Below, piece by piece: positions 34,884 to 46,703 of a stretch of DNA of 64,000 nucleotides; the first letter of the stretch is position 1; every line of letters begins with the position of its first letter. Source of the stretch: Acorus gramineus (lineage: Eukaryota; Streptophyta; Magnoliopsida; Acorales; Acoraceae); assembly GCA_030737835.1 (NCBI GenBank), contig CM060856.1, forward strand, positions 124,001 through 188,000. The letters run 5' to 3'. The translations under genes were made by a program, and so were the position numbers. The notes under the pieces are model-generated. The model was not told where the DNA came from. It worked only from the letters and a program-made list of their open reading frames with translations, and did no database searches.

Positions 34884-37160
34884 CTGAAGAAAATAATTAT
34901 GCGAGGGGTGAGCCACACGCTCAGTGAATAGCACAACCCATGCATACAGTTTATATTAACCACATTTAATCAAGTCACTAGCCTCAAAATGGCATAAACA
35001 ACACAAATCCGGGGGTTCGTTACATCGCCGAACCACCATACCCTCACCCTCACCCTCACCTCTCAATAGGTGACAAAGGATGTTGGGACTTAATAGGCTG
35101 ATAATCATCCTTACACAATCCAGTGGGTCGCCGCATCGCCGGCCCACCATACCCTCACCCTCACCCCTCAATAGGTGACATAGGCTCTTGGGACTGACTA
35201 GGCTGTTGGTCACCCTTGGTCCACCGATAGTCTCTCCCCACTCCGTAGGTCGTTTGGCCACTCCCACATTCAGCACAGTCCTTCTACCAAATCAGGAGGT
35301 GCCTACTGATGGGAGCCCCTGCACGGGACAACCTTTCTAACGCTGAGGTAGTCTCTACACGGATCCAACGAAGGGAACAAAACAGCCTATGCATCGCATA
35401 TGATCCACTCGGATCCGCTGACAGCACATCTCTACAACTCTAATGTCTTGAATTCCTCAGAATTCCTCCAGCGCGCATAACCAAGATGCGGGGAATACAT
35501 AAGATAAAAATGAGGAAAAGAGACCTTGGGAGGGCAACCTGAGGTCCCGATGTAGGACATCCCGACAACCAAACAAGGAACACGGAGTACCCTAACCCGG
35601 GTCTCAATGTTAACCTCGCAAGGCCCCCTTATATTCCCCAAGGCATGCTAACAATATCACAAGCTTGCATTTAATTAAATAAATCAAACTAATAGGATGC
35701 ATGCATAGGTCGGGGCTTTCCTAGCATGATAACGAGGTGACAGGATGCACGGCTCATGCACAAATCCTAAGGGTGCAAGTCCCTAACATACAAGTCTAGG
35801 GTGGCATGCATTCTACACATAAATCATGCTTGCATGGATTTCAATAAAACAGTTAATATTAACTATGTGCCCCAGGGGAGGACGGTACACGCCCAAGTGC
35901 ATGTAGCGCCTCCCAAACTGGGTTGGGTTGTCCCACTCACCGAAAGTCGGGTCGTCGCGCGACCGTCCGTCAAGATCTGCAAGACAGGGTATCAACTTGG
36001 TGAGTATAATCCACAAATACCATAAAAATACACAACAACATACAATTAAACACCCAACACTCGGGCAAACGTGCATACGCCCCGTACGCACGCTAGCCCG
36101 AGCACCCCGGCTCACTCCCGCACCCCCGGCAACCACCCGCACGGCCACCCGCCCCCGGATGCACCGCCGCGCCTCAGCCCGCGCACCCAAGCGCACCGCC
36201 GGCCCCTGCCCGCCGCCTGGACACGCCGCCGAGCCACCCGGGTGCACCGCGCGCCCACTGCGCCCCATCGCAGCAGCCCGCGCGCACACCGCACGCCCCG
36301 CGCTGGCTCGCGAGCACCCCGCACGCCCCGCGCGCCCAACGCCTCACCCGCGCGCACCCCGCGCGCACCTCCGCTGCCTCGCCGCGCTCCGCGCGCACCC
36401 CTGTGCGCACCACCGGCTCGCCCAGCACTCCATCGACTAGCCACGCGCGCGCACAGCGTGCCTGCGCCCTGCGCAGCGCTCCGCGCGCACCCTGCACGAC
36501 GCCCTGCACGCAGCGCCTACTCGACCAGCACCCCCAACACGCCCAGCGCCCAGCACGCCCAGCGCCCAGTACGCGTGCCCTGCTGGCCTCCATCTCCACC
36601 CTAGCGCACGCCAGCGCGCACGCACGCGCGCGCCCTGCCAACTGCCCCGCCTGCTGCGCCTGTGCTGCTGCCCTGCCCGAACAGCAACCCACCCTATCCG
36701 AGCACCTCCACCACCAACCACCGGCCACCATGGCCTCCGACCGCCCCCAACCACCTCCGACAGCCTCCCACAGCCGCCGACCACCACCCAACCTCAAACC
36801 CCCCCCCCTAACAAGCATCTAAGCCAAAAAGAAGAGGAAAGAGAGCTTACCAAGGGGAGGAAGGGATGTCCGGTTGCTCTCCGCGCACCGAAATGCTTCC
36901 CCAAAGGTCTCTACCACCAAGACCTATTCCCACCTCCGAAATGGCTCGGATCTGAGGAGAAGAGAGGGTGGATGAAAGGGCTAGACACGCCGGAATCCGG
37001 ATTTGAAAGCACCGGGGTGTAGATCGGGACCGGATCTACACTTCCTATGCTTTAGGTTTTAGGGTTTGAGAACTCTAGGGGGCTCAAAAGCTTGAAAAAG
37101 AGAGGGGAGAGAGAAAACTCAACGAGGAAGAAGATGAATAGGGTGTTTAAGTCGTAGGAT

Positions 37161-37170
37161 TTGTTTATAA
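37161..37170 (-). promoter_or_regulatory. TATA-box candidate in the Tekay 3' LTR
   Basis: Reads TTATAAACAA on the minus strand, about 440 bases into the LTR and upstream of a CT-rich leader. The corresponding place in the 5' LTR (about 45240-45250) reads TTTAACCAAA, so the box appears lost there. Confidence 0.45.
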
Positions 37171-37608
37171 CCACCCCCATCCCACCTATTCTCACACCCC
37201 TGATTAGATTAGCCTTAATTAGGTTTAGGGGGCTTAAGAGGTGTTTTAAGTGGGTTTGACCTAAGTCAACCCAACCACACAAAAGGACAAAACGGTTTGA
37301 CCAAGTCCTTGGGCCCACTTTGACCGAGTCAACTCTCCCAATGACTTCTCGCTCGGTCAAAACCCGGATACGCCCCGGAACTGTGAAATTCTGAAACGTA
37401 CCGGAATTCGATGAAAATTTCATGAGTGGCTTAAAATGGCACCAGGACACATAATATGCAGTTATATTTTCAATCGGAGTCCTCTAGCTCAGGACGATAG
37501 CTAACAGTCCAAAATTTTAGCGGTTCCGATCGAAAAACGAAAAAACTCAAAAACTGCCAAAATGCTCCAATGGTTACCAGCAGGCCAAAAAGTGACACAT
37601 ATATAACA

Positions 37609-37621
37609 TTCTCCCCCCCTT
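37609..37621 (-). promoter_or_regulatory. Polypurine tract of the Tekay element
   Basis: AAGGGGGGGAGAA on the minus strand, directly before the 3' LTR. Confidence 0.8.
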
Positions 37622-37656
37622 AGGAAATTTTGTCCTCAAAATAAATACAAGAACAT

Positions 37657-38370
37657 CTAAGAAGGGAAAAGATGCGGATACGCGTCACGCATGGCGTCCT
37701 CGAGCTCCCAAGTGGCCTCGGCACCGGAACGGTGCTGCCATCGCACCTTGACCAGCTGGACGGTCTTGGTGCAGTGCCTCTTCTCGCGGCGGTCCAGGAT
37801 CTCAATCGGCTGCTCCACGAAAGACAAGTCCGGCTCGAAGACGAGCGGCTCGAACGGGATGATGTGAGCAGGATCGTGGACATATCGCCTCAGCTGCGAG
37901 ACATGGAAGACGTCATGGGCCTGAGCCAACTGTGGGGGCAGAGCTATGCGATAGGCCACCTCCCCAACTCGCTCGAGGATGAGGAACGGCCCAATGAAAC
38001 GCGGACTCAGCTTGCCCCGCACACCGAATCGGAAGATGCCCTTCATCGGGGACACCTTCAAGAACACATGGTCACCAACCTCGAAGGTGAGCTCACGGCG
38101 ACGACGGTCGGCGTAGCACTTCTGACGACTCTGAGCGACTCGGATACGCTCGCGAATCGTCTTCACCATCTCGGAGGTCTGGTGAACGATCTCTGGTCCC
38201 TCTAACTGGCGCTCTCCGACCTCGTCCCAACACAGGGGGGACCTGCAGCTGCGGCCATAAAGTGCCTCGTAAGGAGCCATCCGGATGCTCGAGTGGTAGC
38301 TGTTGTTGTAGGCAAACTCCACCAACGGAAGGTGCCTCTCCCAACTGCCCCCAAAATCGAGAACACAGGC
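37657..38370 (-). pseudogene. Tekay integrase C-terminus and chromodomain-like end
   Basis: The frame starts inside integrase ([14 protein letters not shown] near the beginning), continues through the GPY/F-type region (GKLSPRFIGPFLILERVGEV) and RYVHDPAHII. It ends in a chromodomain-like segment (EILDRREKRH, then VKVRWQHRSGAEATWELE). The stop is at 37657. Chromodomain-bearing integrases steer insertion towards heterochromatin. The frame differs from that of the integrase core because of a small deletion near 38370, about 7 bases if compared with the usual spacing after TLEDM. The original single polyprotein is therefore broken here. Confidence 0.85.
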
Positions 38371-40103
38371 ATGTCCTCAAGAGTCTGGATCGTCCTCTCC
38401 GACTGGCCGTCCGTCTGCGGATGAAACGCTGTACTGAAATGGAGGTTCGTACCAAGGGCGTGCTGGAGGCTACGCCAGAACCTCGAAGTAAAACGCGCGT
38501 CTCGATCAGAAATGATGCTGACTGGAGTGCCATGGAGACGGACAATCTCGGAGACAAATAACTGCGCCAGGGTGTCCAGAGAATCGGTGAGTCGGATGGG
38601 GAGGAAATGAGCAGACTTCGTCAGCCGGTCGACGATCACCCAGATGGCATCGCGACCCGAACGTGACCTCGGCAAACCCGAGACGAAGTCCATGGTGATC
38701 TGCTCCCACTTCCACTGAGGGATCTCAATGGACTGCAGCTTCCCCGCAGGGCGCTGATGCTCCGACTTCACCTGCTGGCATACTAGGCATCGGGCAACGA
38801 AACGGGCAATATCCGTCTTCATCCCGCGCCACCAGTAGCCGCGACGAAGGCCCCTGTACATCTTCGTGCCACCAGGGTGCACTGTGTACCTCGAGCGATG
38901 GGCCTCGTCCAGAATCTTCCGCTTCAGCTCTGCGTCGTCGGGAATGCACACTCGGCCTCTGAATCGCAGGATCCCGTCCGCGCGAATCTGGTAGTCCGGA
39001 CGCTCGCCCCGGGCGACGCCTTCAGAGAGGACTATAAAATGCGGATCCTGTGCCTGAGCCGTGCGGATATCGTCGAGAAGGACTGGCTGCACCACTAGCC
39101 TGGCCAAAAAGCCACCAGCAGGAGTCTCTCGAACACTAATCCAGCAAGCGGCCTCCTCCAGAAGCCTCCAACGACGGACAGCCATGTGGGCGGCCATGCC
39201 CAAGGGCTGCCTACTGAGCGCATCTGCAACGACATTCGCCTTACCCGGATGGTAAGCGATGTCACAATCGTAGTCTGTCAGGAACTCAACCCAACGTCTC
39301 TGACGCATGTTGAGCTCCGGCTGAGACTGCAGATATGTCAAGCTCTTATGATCAGTAAAGAGCTCGAACTCCTCTCCATAGAGGTAATGCCTCCACATCT
39401 TCAGCGCAAAGATGATCGCAGCCAACTCAAGGTCATGGGTGGGGTAATTCTGCTCATGGGGCTTCAACTGACGAGACGCGTAAGCCACCACCTTACCGTG
39501 CTGCATCAGGACGCAACCCACACCCAACTGCGATGCATCTGTGTAAACTGCGAACCCACCACTCCCAGATGGAAGGGTAAGAACTGGCGCTGAGGTGAGC
39601 CTTCGCTTCAGCTCCTTGAAGCTCTCCTCGCAAGCAGGGGACCACTCGAACCAAATGTCCTTCCGAGTGAGGCGGGTAAGAGGAACGGCTATCTTCGAGA
39701 AACCCTCGACAAACCGCCTATAATACCCTGCCAAGCCCAAGAAGCTCCGAATCTCTGTGGGGTTCGACGGTCGACGCCAATTCGACACGGCGAGCGTCTT
39801 CTCCGGGTCCACAGATATACCCTCACCGGAAATCACATGGCCCAGAAAGGCCATACGCTCCAACCAGAACTCGCACTTGCTGAACTTGGCGAACAACTGA
39901 TGTCTGGCCAAAGTCTCCAAGACAGTGCGAAGATGGTGAGCGTGCTCCTCAAGACTCCTCGAGTACACCAATATGTCATCGATGAATACTACCACAAAGG
40001 AGTCGAGGAAGGGTCGAAATACCCGGTTCATCAGATCCATGAAGGCCGCCGGCGCGTTCGTCAACCCGAATGGCAGTACTCTGAACTCGTAGTGCCCATA
40101 CCG
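38370..40103 (-). pseudogene. Tekay RT (second half), RNase H and integrase core
   Basis: Starts after the RT break with [16 protein letters not shown] and the catalytic FIDDILVYS. RNase H follows with [16 protein letters not shown]. The integrase HHCC finger spans [10 protein letters not shown] to CLVCQQVK. The integrase core has its catalytic residues in TMDFVSGLP (D), IISDRDARF (D) and [11 protein letters not shown] (E). The motifs look intact. The segment is cut off at both ends by frameshifts, so these enzymes cannot be made as part of one polyprotein from this copy. Confidence 0.88.
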
Positions 40104-41610
40104 GTGCGAAAGGCCGTCTTCGAAATGTCTGACTCCCGGATCTTCAGCTGGTAGTACCCCGAGCGGAGATCGATCTTGGAAAAGACACGCGCTCCCTGGA
40201 GCTGGTCAAACAGATCGTCGATCCGCGGCAACGGGTACTTGTTCTTCACTGTCCGTTTATTCAGCTGCCTGTAATCAATACACAGCCGCAGCGAACCGTC
40301 CTTCTTCCGGACGAACAGGACAGGGGCTCCCCACGGAGAAACACTCGGACGTGCGAAGCCCTTCTCCAGCAACTCCTCCAACTGCTCCTTGAGCACCCTC
40401 AGCTCTGCAGGGGCCATCCGGTACGGAGCCCTCGAAATCGGCTCGGTCCCCGGAATCAGATTGATCTCAAACTCGATCGCGCGATCCGGCGGTAACCCCG
40501 GAAGATCATCGGGGAAAACCTCGGGATACCCTGCCACGACCGGAGTCTGACTGATATCTGCCTGCAGCGGTGCATCCTCCTGAGCAATATACGCTAGAAA
40601 GCCCTCGCATCCACCCTGAAGGAGTCTCCACGCCTGCATGGACGACACGAACCCCAAAGGAGCTACGTCTCGATCGCCCACGAACTGGAAGGACCTCCGA
40701 CCCGGAAGGTGGAACGACACCGACTTGGCGAAACAGTCGATGCTGGCATGACTAGCTGCAAGCCAATCCATCCCCAGGATGGCATCAAAATCCGTCATCG
40801 CGAGCTCCACCAGCTCCACCGGAAACTCATGCTCCGCGACCTCTACCGTACACCCTCGGTACACAGAACTGAGGAGAATACGGTCTCCCACGGGCAATGA
40901 TATCTCTAATACGGCATCTAAAGGAGCGGACGCCACGCCCGTCCGTCTCGCGAAAGCGGGAGACACGAACGAGTGGGTGGCTCCGGAATCAAACAGTACA
41001 TAAGCAGGAAGCTGGGAGATCTGAACAGTACCTCTGACCACGCTGCCTGATGCCTGGGCCTCCTCTGCCGAAAGCGCTGCCACTCGGCCGTGAACGAACT
41101 GCGGCTGAGGAGCAGGGGCACGCCTCGCCTGCTGCGCTGGCTGCCTCCTCTGATCAGCACGGCCACCCTGTGGCTGCTGCTGCTGACGCTGAGGCTGCTG
41201 CTGCGGCTGGCGCTGAGGCTGCTGGCGCTGCTGCTGAAACGGCTGCTGCTGCAACTGCTGCTGCTGCGGAGGCATCACTCTGGGTCGGCCAGCGTCGGGG
41301 CAATTATACAAGATATGCCCGACGCGCTGACAGTGATAACAGCGCCTCGTCTCTGGTCGCCTCGCCTGGACCGGCACTGCTGCGATGGGTGCCGGACCTC
41401 GCACTGGCACCGCATCTGCTGGAGAAGAGGCAACCGCTGTCCGATCAAAACGGGGCCTCTTCTTCTTCCGCTGACCCTGGTCCTGGCTCCTGGGTGGCCT
41501 CTGATCTGCCGACGGGGTCGGAGCCCTCACGAGGATCCCGAGGTCTCGCTCGACGGTCTTCGCTCGAGACACTAAGTCGGAGTACCTCGAGAAAGCCTGG
41601 GAGGTGACGT
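40104..41610 (-). pseudogene. Tekay Gag C-terminus, CCHC knuckle, protease and RT first half
   Basis: From the gag break the frame reads [20 protein letters not shown], a Gln/Arg-rich linker, the knuckle [14 protein letters not shown] (C-X2-C-X4-H-X4-C), a Gln-rich run, and the protease active site [12 protein letters not shown]. It then enters RT ([44 protein letters not shown]). It goes out of frame at 40101-40105, where one base is missing in the conserved YGHYEF region. The Gln run corresponds to a CTG-rich repeat at 41165-41270. Lesions are single-base or short, so decay is recent. Confidence 0.88.
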
Positions 41611-42452
41611 GCACGAATGGCACTGCTGAGACCGAGCTCGAATTGACGACACCTCGTCTCCTTGTCCATCACCAAAGCTGGAGCGAATCTGGACAGCCTC
41701 GTAAAGCGCGTGGAGTAGTCAGCGACAGACATAGTGCCCTGAGTCAGCTGCTCAAACTCCTGCATCACTATCTGTCGCGTCGAGAAGGGGAAATACTCCT
41801 CCAAGAAATATCTCCTGAATCCCGCCCATGTGAGCTGCTCCAATCCCTCCGGGATGTCCACTGATCTAGTAGCCCACCAGTCGGCGGCGCTACCCTTCAG
41901 CATAAACGTGGCCAGGGAGACTCGCTGGCGGTCGGTGCAAAGCATAGTCGAGAAGATGGTATCCACCTCCATCAACCATCTCTCTGGAGCAAGGGGGTCC
42001 TCCGTCTGACCCTGGAACTCGGGAGGGTGGAGCTTCAGAAAGGCTGAGAGGCCACTCTGCTGCACCCTCGCTGCAGCCTCTAGCCCCACCTCCCTCTCCT
42101 GGGGATCCTGAACTCTGACCGCGGGGACCACCACGGGGACTGGGGGTACATCGGGTACCACAGGTGGATCCGCCACCAAGGGAACCTGCGGAACTGCCTC
42201 GCGGGCCGCCCGCAGCTCCTGAATCTCCCGTGCCTGATCTGCCAATACTCTGGTCTGGGCCTCCAATGCCCTGGTCTGCGTCTCCACCAAATCAGCTATC
42301 CGCGCAAACGCGCGCTCCCAGGCAGGAGGCTCCTGCGCTGATCCTGGCCTCACGGCTGAGGACTCACCAATAGCATCCTCGCCTCTGGCAGGTCCGGAGA
42401 CCTCCAAAGGTCGAGAGGGACCACGTCCGCGCCGTCCTCTGCGAGGAGGCAT
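41600..42452 (-). pseudogene. Tekay Gag N-terminal part
   Basis: ATG at 42452 lies about 120 bases inside the 5' LTR edge. The start is basic (MPPRRGRRGRGPSR). A short heptad-like stretch (TRALEAQTRVLADQAREI) precedes the Retrotrans_gag domain (PERWLMEVDTIFSTM, then LKGSAADWW and EYFPFSTRQ). The frame shifts near 41600-41615 before the Gag C-terminus. Gag builds the particle that packages element RNA. Confidence 0.85.
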
Positions 42453-42555
42453 ATCAGCAACCTAAGAAAACCAGACACTAGGATCAGAATACTCATATAG
42501 AAATCCTAGGACTCATCTCTACGAAAAAGAAGACAATTGGCTCTGACAGGACCAG

Positions 42556-42567
42556 GCTCTGATACCA
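42556..42567 (-). promoter_or_regulatory. Primer-binding site of the Tekay element (initiator tRNA-Met)
   Basis: Reads TGGTATCAGAGC on the minus strand, five bases inside the 5' LTR. This is the standard plant retrotransposon site for initiator tRNA-Met. Confidence 0.9.
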
Positions 42568-42572
42568 ACTTT

Positions 42573-45500
42573 TGTCACGCCCCAGGGCGGCCGTCCCCGG
42601 GACGCGGCAAACCGTATACATGATATCAGCAGTCAATATAGGAGATCAACAATATACCATAAACAACAGCTAAAAGACAACACAGACAACAAAAAGGCTG
42701 ACATGATGTATACACAGAAAGCGGAAGCTAAAAAGACTGAATCTGTAAATCAACAACACTTTACAGACTCGATACATAATCATATGTCCTGTGAGAGCCA
42801 ATATATCCACAATACATCCAAATACAATCCATACTAGGTGCCCAAGCACAGAAATATATACATACAATGAAAGAGAAGGATGCTGATGGCCTCAAAACTC
42901 GAGGGACGTGGCGCTACTCCGCTACTGGTGTAGTCGCTCGGGAAGCTCCTCCTTCAAGTCCGCCTCGGTAATCACTGAAAAGATAATTATGCGAGGGGTG
43001 AGCCACACGCTCAGTGAATAGCACAACCCATGCATACAGTTTATATTAACCACATTTAATCAAATCACTAGCCTCAAAGTGGCATAAACAACACAAATCC
43101 GGGGGTTCGTTACATCGCCGAACCGCCATACCCTCACCCTCACCCTCACCTCACAATAGGTGACAAAGGATGTTGGGACTTAATAGGCTGATAATCATCC
43201 TTACACAATCCAGTGGGTCGCCACATCGCCGGCCCACCATACCCTCACCCTCACCCCTCAATAGGTGACATAGGCTCTTGGGACTGACTAGGCTGTTGGT
43301 CACCCTTGGTCCACCGATAGTCTCTCCCCACTCCGTAGGTCGTTTGGCCACTCCCACATTCAGCACAGTCCTTCTACCAAATCAGGAGGTGCCTACTGAT
43401 GGGAGCCCCTGCACGGGACAACCTTTCTAACGCTGAGGTAGTCTCTACACGGATCCAACGAAGGGAACAGAACAGCCTATCCATCGCATATGATCCACTC
43501 GGATCCGCTGACAGCACATCTCTACAACTCTAATGTCTTGAATTCTTCAGAATTCCACCAGCGCGCATAACCAAGATGCGGGGAATACATAAGATAAAAA
43601 TGAGGAAAAGAGACCTTGGGAGGGCAACCTGAGGTCCCGATGTAGGACATCCCGCCAACCAAACAAGGAACACGGAGTACCCTAACCCGGGTCTCAATGT
43701 TAACCTCGCAAGGCCCCCTTATATTCCCCAAAGCATGCTAACAATATCACAAGCTTGCATTTAATTAAATAAATCAAACTAATAGGACGCATGCATAGGT
43801 CGGGCTTTCCTAGCATGATAACGAGGTGACAGGATGCACGGCTCATGCACATATCCTAAGGGTGCAAGTCCCTAACATACAAGTCTAGGGTGGCATGCAT
43901 TCTACACACAGATCATGCTTGCATGGATTATAATAAAACAGTTAATATTAACTATGTGCCCCAGGGGAGGACGGTACACGCCCAAAGCATGTAGCGCCTC
44001 CCAAACTGGGTTGGGTTGTCCCACTCACCGAAGTCCGGGTCGTCGCGCGACCGTCCGTCCAGATCTGCAAGACAAGGTATCAACTTGGTGAGTAAAATCC
44101 ACAAATACCTCAAAATACACAAAATATTCTAAATAAACACCCAACACTCGGGCAAACGTGCATACGCCCGTACGCACGCTAGCCCGAGCACCCCGACTCT
44201 CTCCCGCACCCCGGCAACCACCCGCACGGCCACCCGCGACCGGATGCACCGCCGCGCCTCAGCCCGCGCACCCAGGCGCACCGCCGGCCCCTGCCCGCAC
44301 GCCTGGACGCCGCCGAGCCACCCGGGTGCACCGCGCGCCCACTGCGCCCCATCGCAGCAGCCCGGCGCACCCGCATGCCCCGCGCTGGCCCGCGAGCACC
44401 CCGCACGCAGCGCGCCCAGCGCCTCGCCCGCGCGCACATCCGCTGCCTCGCCGTGCTCCGCGCACACCCCTGCGCACCACCGGCTCGCCCAGCACTCCAT
44501 CGACTCGCCGCGCGCGCGCACAGCGTGCCTTCGCCCTGCGCAGCGCTCCGCGCGCACCTGCACGACGCCCTGCACGCAGCGCCTACTCGACCAGCACGCC
44601 TGCACGCCCAGCACGCCCAGCACCCAGCACGCGCGCCCTGCTGGCCTCCAGCTCCACCCGAGCGCACGCCCGCGCGCACGCCAGCGAGCACGCACGCGCG
44701 CGCCTGCCAGCGGCTCCGCCTGCTGCGACTGTGCTGCCTGTGCTGCTGCCCTTCCCGGAACTGCAACCCACCCTGTCCGAGCACCTCCACCACCAACCAC
44801 CGGCCACCCATGGCCTCCGACCGCCCCCAACCACCTCCGACAGCCACCCACAGCCGCCGACCACCACCCAACCCAAAACCCCCCCTAACAAGCATCTAAG
44901 CCAAAAAGAAGAGGAAAAGAGCTTACCAAGGGGAGGAAGAGATGTCCGGTTGCTCTCCGCGCATCGAAATGCTTCCCCAAAGGTCTCCTCCACCGAGACC
45001 TCTTCCCACCTCCGAAATGGCTCCGATCTGAGGAGAAGAGAGGGCGGATGAAAGGGCTAGGTAGGCCGGAATCCGGATTTGAAAGCACCGGGGTGTAGAT
45101 CGGGATCGATCTACGCTTTCTATGATTTAGGTTTTAAGGTTTGAGATCTCTAGGGGCTCAAAAGCTTGAAAAAAGAGAGAGGGGAGAGAGAAAAACTCAA
45201 CGAGGAAGATGATGAATAGGGGGCTTAAGTCGTAGGATTTGGTTAAACCACCCCCATCCCACCTATACTCACACCCCTGATTAGATTAGCCTTAATTAGG
45301 TTTAGGGGGGCTTAAGAGGTGTTTTAAGTGGGTTTGACCTAAGTCAACCCAACCACACAAAAGGACAAAAGTGGTTGACCAAGTCATGGGCCCACTTTGA
45401 CCGAGTCAACTCTCCAAATGACTTCTCGTTCGATCAAAACCCGGATACGCCCCGAAACTGTGAAATTCTGAAACGTACCGAAATTCGATGAAAATTTCAT

Positions 45501-45685
45501 GAGTGGCTTAAAATGGCACCAGGACACATAATATGCAGTTATATTTTCAATCGGAGTCCTCTAGCTCAGGACGATAGCTAACAGTTCAAAATTTTAGCGG
45601 TTCCGATCGAAAAATGAAAAATTTTAAAAACTGTCAAAATGCTCCAATGGTTACCAGCAGGCCAAAAAGTGACACATATATAACA
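42573..45685 (-). repeat. 5' LTR of the Tekay element
   Basis: 3113 bp, close to the 3' LTR with scattered substitutions and short indels. The TATA motif seen in the 3' LTR is altered here. GC-rich segment 44150-44760. Confidence 0.92.
42922..42974 (-). other. Conserved 53-nt exon-like block (with partner 44029-44064), Tekay 5' LTR
   Basis: Acceptor-like ...TCTTTTCAG precedes it and TAG ends it. Shared frame: VITEADLKEELPERLHQ. The partner 44029-44064 (36 nt) lies between acceptor CTTGCAG and donor GTGAGT and reads LDGRSRDDPDF. An upstream leader donor CCTTG|GTAAGC lies near 44930. Lengths and phase are as in the other four copies. Confidence 0.55.
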
Positions 45686-46072
45686 GGTGAGTTTTGACTT
45701 TGGGTCTACTCATCCACACAAACAAACAAAAACCAATTGACCAAGTCAAGGGTCAAACTTGACTTGGTCAAAGTCCTCTTTGACTTGGTCAAGTCTCCCA
45801 ATGACTTTTCGCTTGGTCAAAACCCGGATACGATTCAGAACTACGAAATTCTGAACGTTACCGGAATTCGATGAAATTTTTGTGAGTGGCTTAAAATGGC
45901 ACCAGGACACATAATGTGCAGTTAGATTTTCAATCGGAGTTCTCAAGCTCATGATGATAGCCAAAAGTCCAAAATTTTAGCGGTTCCGATCGAAAAAAGA
46001 AAAAGTTAAAAAACTGTCAGAATGCTCCAATGGTGACCAGAAGGCTAAAAGTGACACATATATAGCAATCCC

Positions 46073-46402
46073 CAACTCCTCGCAAAACTCCCTTATGGTG
46101 GCATTATCGAATTGCGATCTGTTGTTTGAGATTATGGTGTGCGGAATTCCGAACCGGCACACAATCTCCTTCCAAAGGAAATTTCGCACTTCGACATCGC
46201 GGATTCTAGCCAAGGCCACAGCCTCCACCCATTTGGTGAAATAGTCAATGGTGACCAAGAGGAATCGCTTCTGAGATGGCGCCAAGGGCATAGGTCCAAC
46301 TATATCGAACCCCCATTGGGAGAACGGCCAGGGACTTGATAATGTATTCAAATCCCTAGCTAGTCGTGAATCAGGGGACCGAATTGCTGACACTTTTCGC
46401 AT
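46073..46402 (-). pseudogene. Tat integrase core
   Basis: Contains SQWGFDIVGPMP (first catalytic D) and VTIDYFTKWVEAVAL. The second catalytic motif reads IISNNRSQF, where the usual aspartate is replaced by asparagine. The frame runs into the ATCCC insertion site in EELGI and resumes at 32125. Split and missing a catalytic residue, it is inactive. Confidence 0.85.
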
Positions 46403-46703
46403 TTCCTTACTAGGTCGAGTGAGTCTTTTGCAAGGGTCGGCCAGAAGATCCGGCAGTCAATACGCGTTTCGCCAAGGACCTTGAGGCCGTATGGCTCCTA
46501 CATATTCCCGAATGCATCTCTTCCAACACCTCCTTGGCCTCCTCGAGGGTGATGCACCTGAGGAGTGGACCTTTGAAGCTTTGCTTGTATAGAGCGCCTT
46601 GATCAGAAATCAAGAACCGAGAGGATCGGCTATTGATTTTCTTGACTCCCTCTCTGTCTGCTGGGAGGAAGTTATCCTTCAGGTAGAACAGTATGGGATC
46701 CAT
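46403..46703 (-). pseudogene. Tat integrase zinc-binding (H2C2) region
   Basis: ISDQGALYKQSFKGPLLRC and EAKEVLEEMHSGICRSH match the pre-integrase finger of Tat elements. A frame change near 46410-46450 disrupts the cysteine half. Confidence 0.75.

Larger units (their letters stand above)
34485..37608 (-). repeat. 3' LTR of the Tekay element
   Basis: 3124 bp. Contains a CCCTCA repeat near 35037, a GC-rich segment 36100-36700 and a TATA motif at 37161-37170. Outside flank GGTGA. Confidence 0.92.
34485..45685 (-). mobile_element. Tekay/Del-type chromovirus (Ty3/Gypsy), nearly full length
   Basis: LTRs 34485-37608 and 42573-45685 (about 3.1 kb each, TGTCACGCCC...TATAACA on the plus strand) flank a minus-strand gag-pol. 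Both outer sides carry the 5-bp duplication GGTGA (34480-34484 and 45686-45690). The primer-binding site matches initiator tRNA-Met and the polypurine tract is clear. Protein order is Gag, CCHC, protease, RT, RNase H, integrase, then a C-terminal chromodomain-like end, which with such long LTRs fits the Tekay/Del lineage. The LTRs look about 2-4% different by eye, so it is the youngest layer of the stack. At least three frame breaks make it non-autonomous. Confidence 0.92.
32126..46067 (-). mobile_element. Solo LTR of a Tekay-related element, inserted in the Tat integrase and split by a full Tekay element
   Basis: The left part 32126-34484 and right part 45686-46067 together form one LTR of about 2.7 kb starting TGTCACGCCCCAGGG and ending ATATATAGCA. 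The outer flanks ATCCC (32121-32125 and 46068-46072) are a perfect 5-bp duplication. No internal region of its own remains, so it arose by LTR-LTR recombination. It is the most diverged of the five long LTRs here. Its sense direction is minus. It contains GC-rich DNA at 33480-33980. Confidence 0.88.

Noticed and set aside
35030..35070. CCCTCA array as interstitial telomere repeat
   Set aside because: The plant telomere unit is CCCTAAA; this hexamer differs and sits at a fixed place in LTRs.
36071..36822. Long frames on both strands (up to 214 codons)
   Set aside because: Same GC-rich LTR segment in the Tekay 3' LTR; not genes.
38262..42373. Plus-strand frames opposite the Tekay gag-pol
   Set aside because: Shadows of the minus-strand coding sequence, with no independent motif.
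44129..45051. Frames of up to 297 codons on both strands
   Set aside because: Same GC-rich segment in the Tekay 5' LTR.
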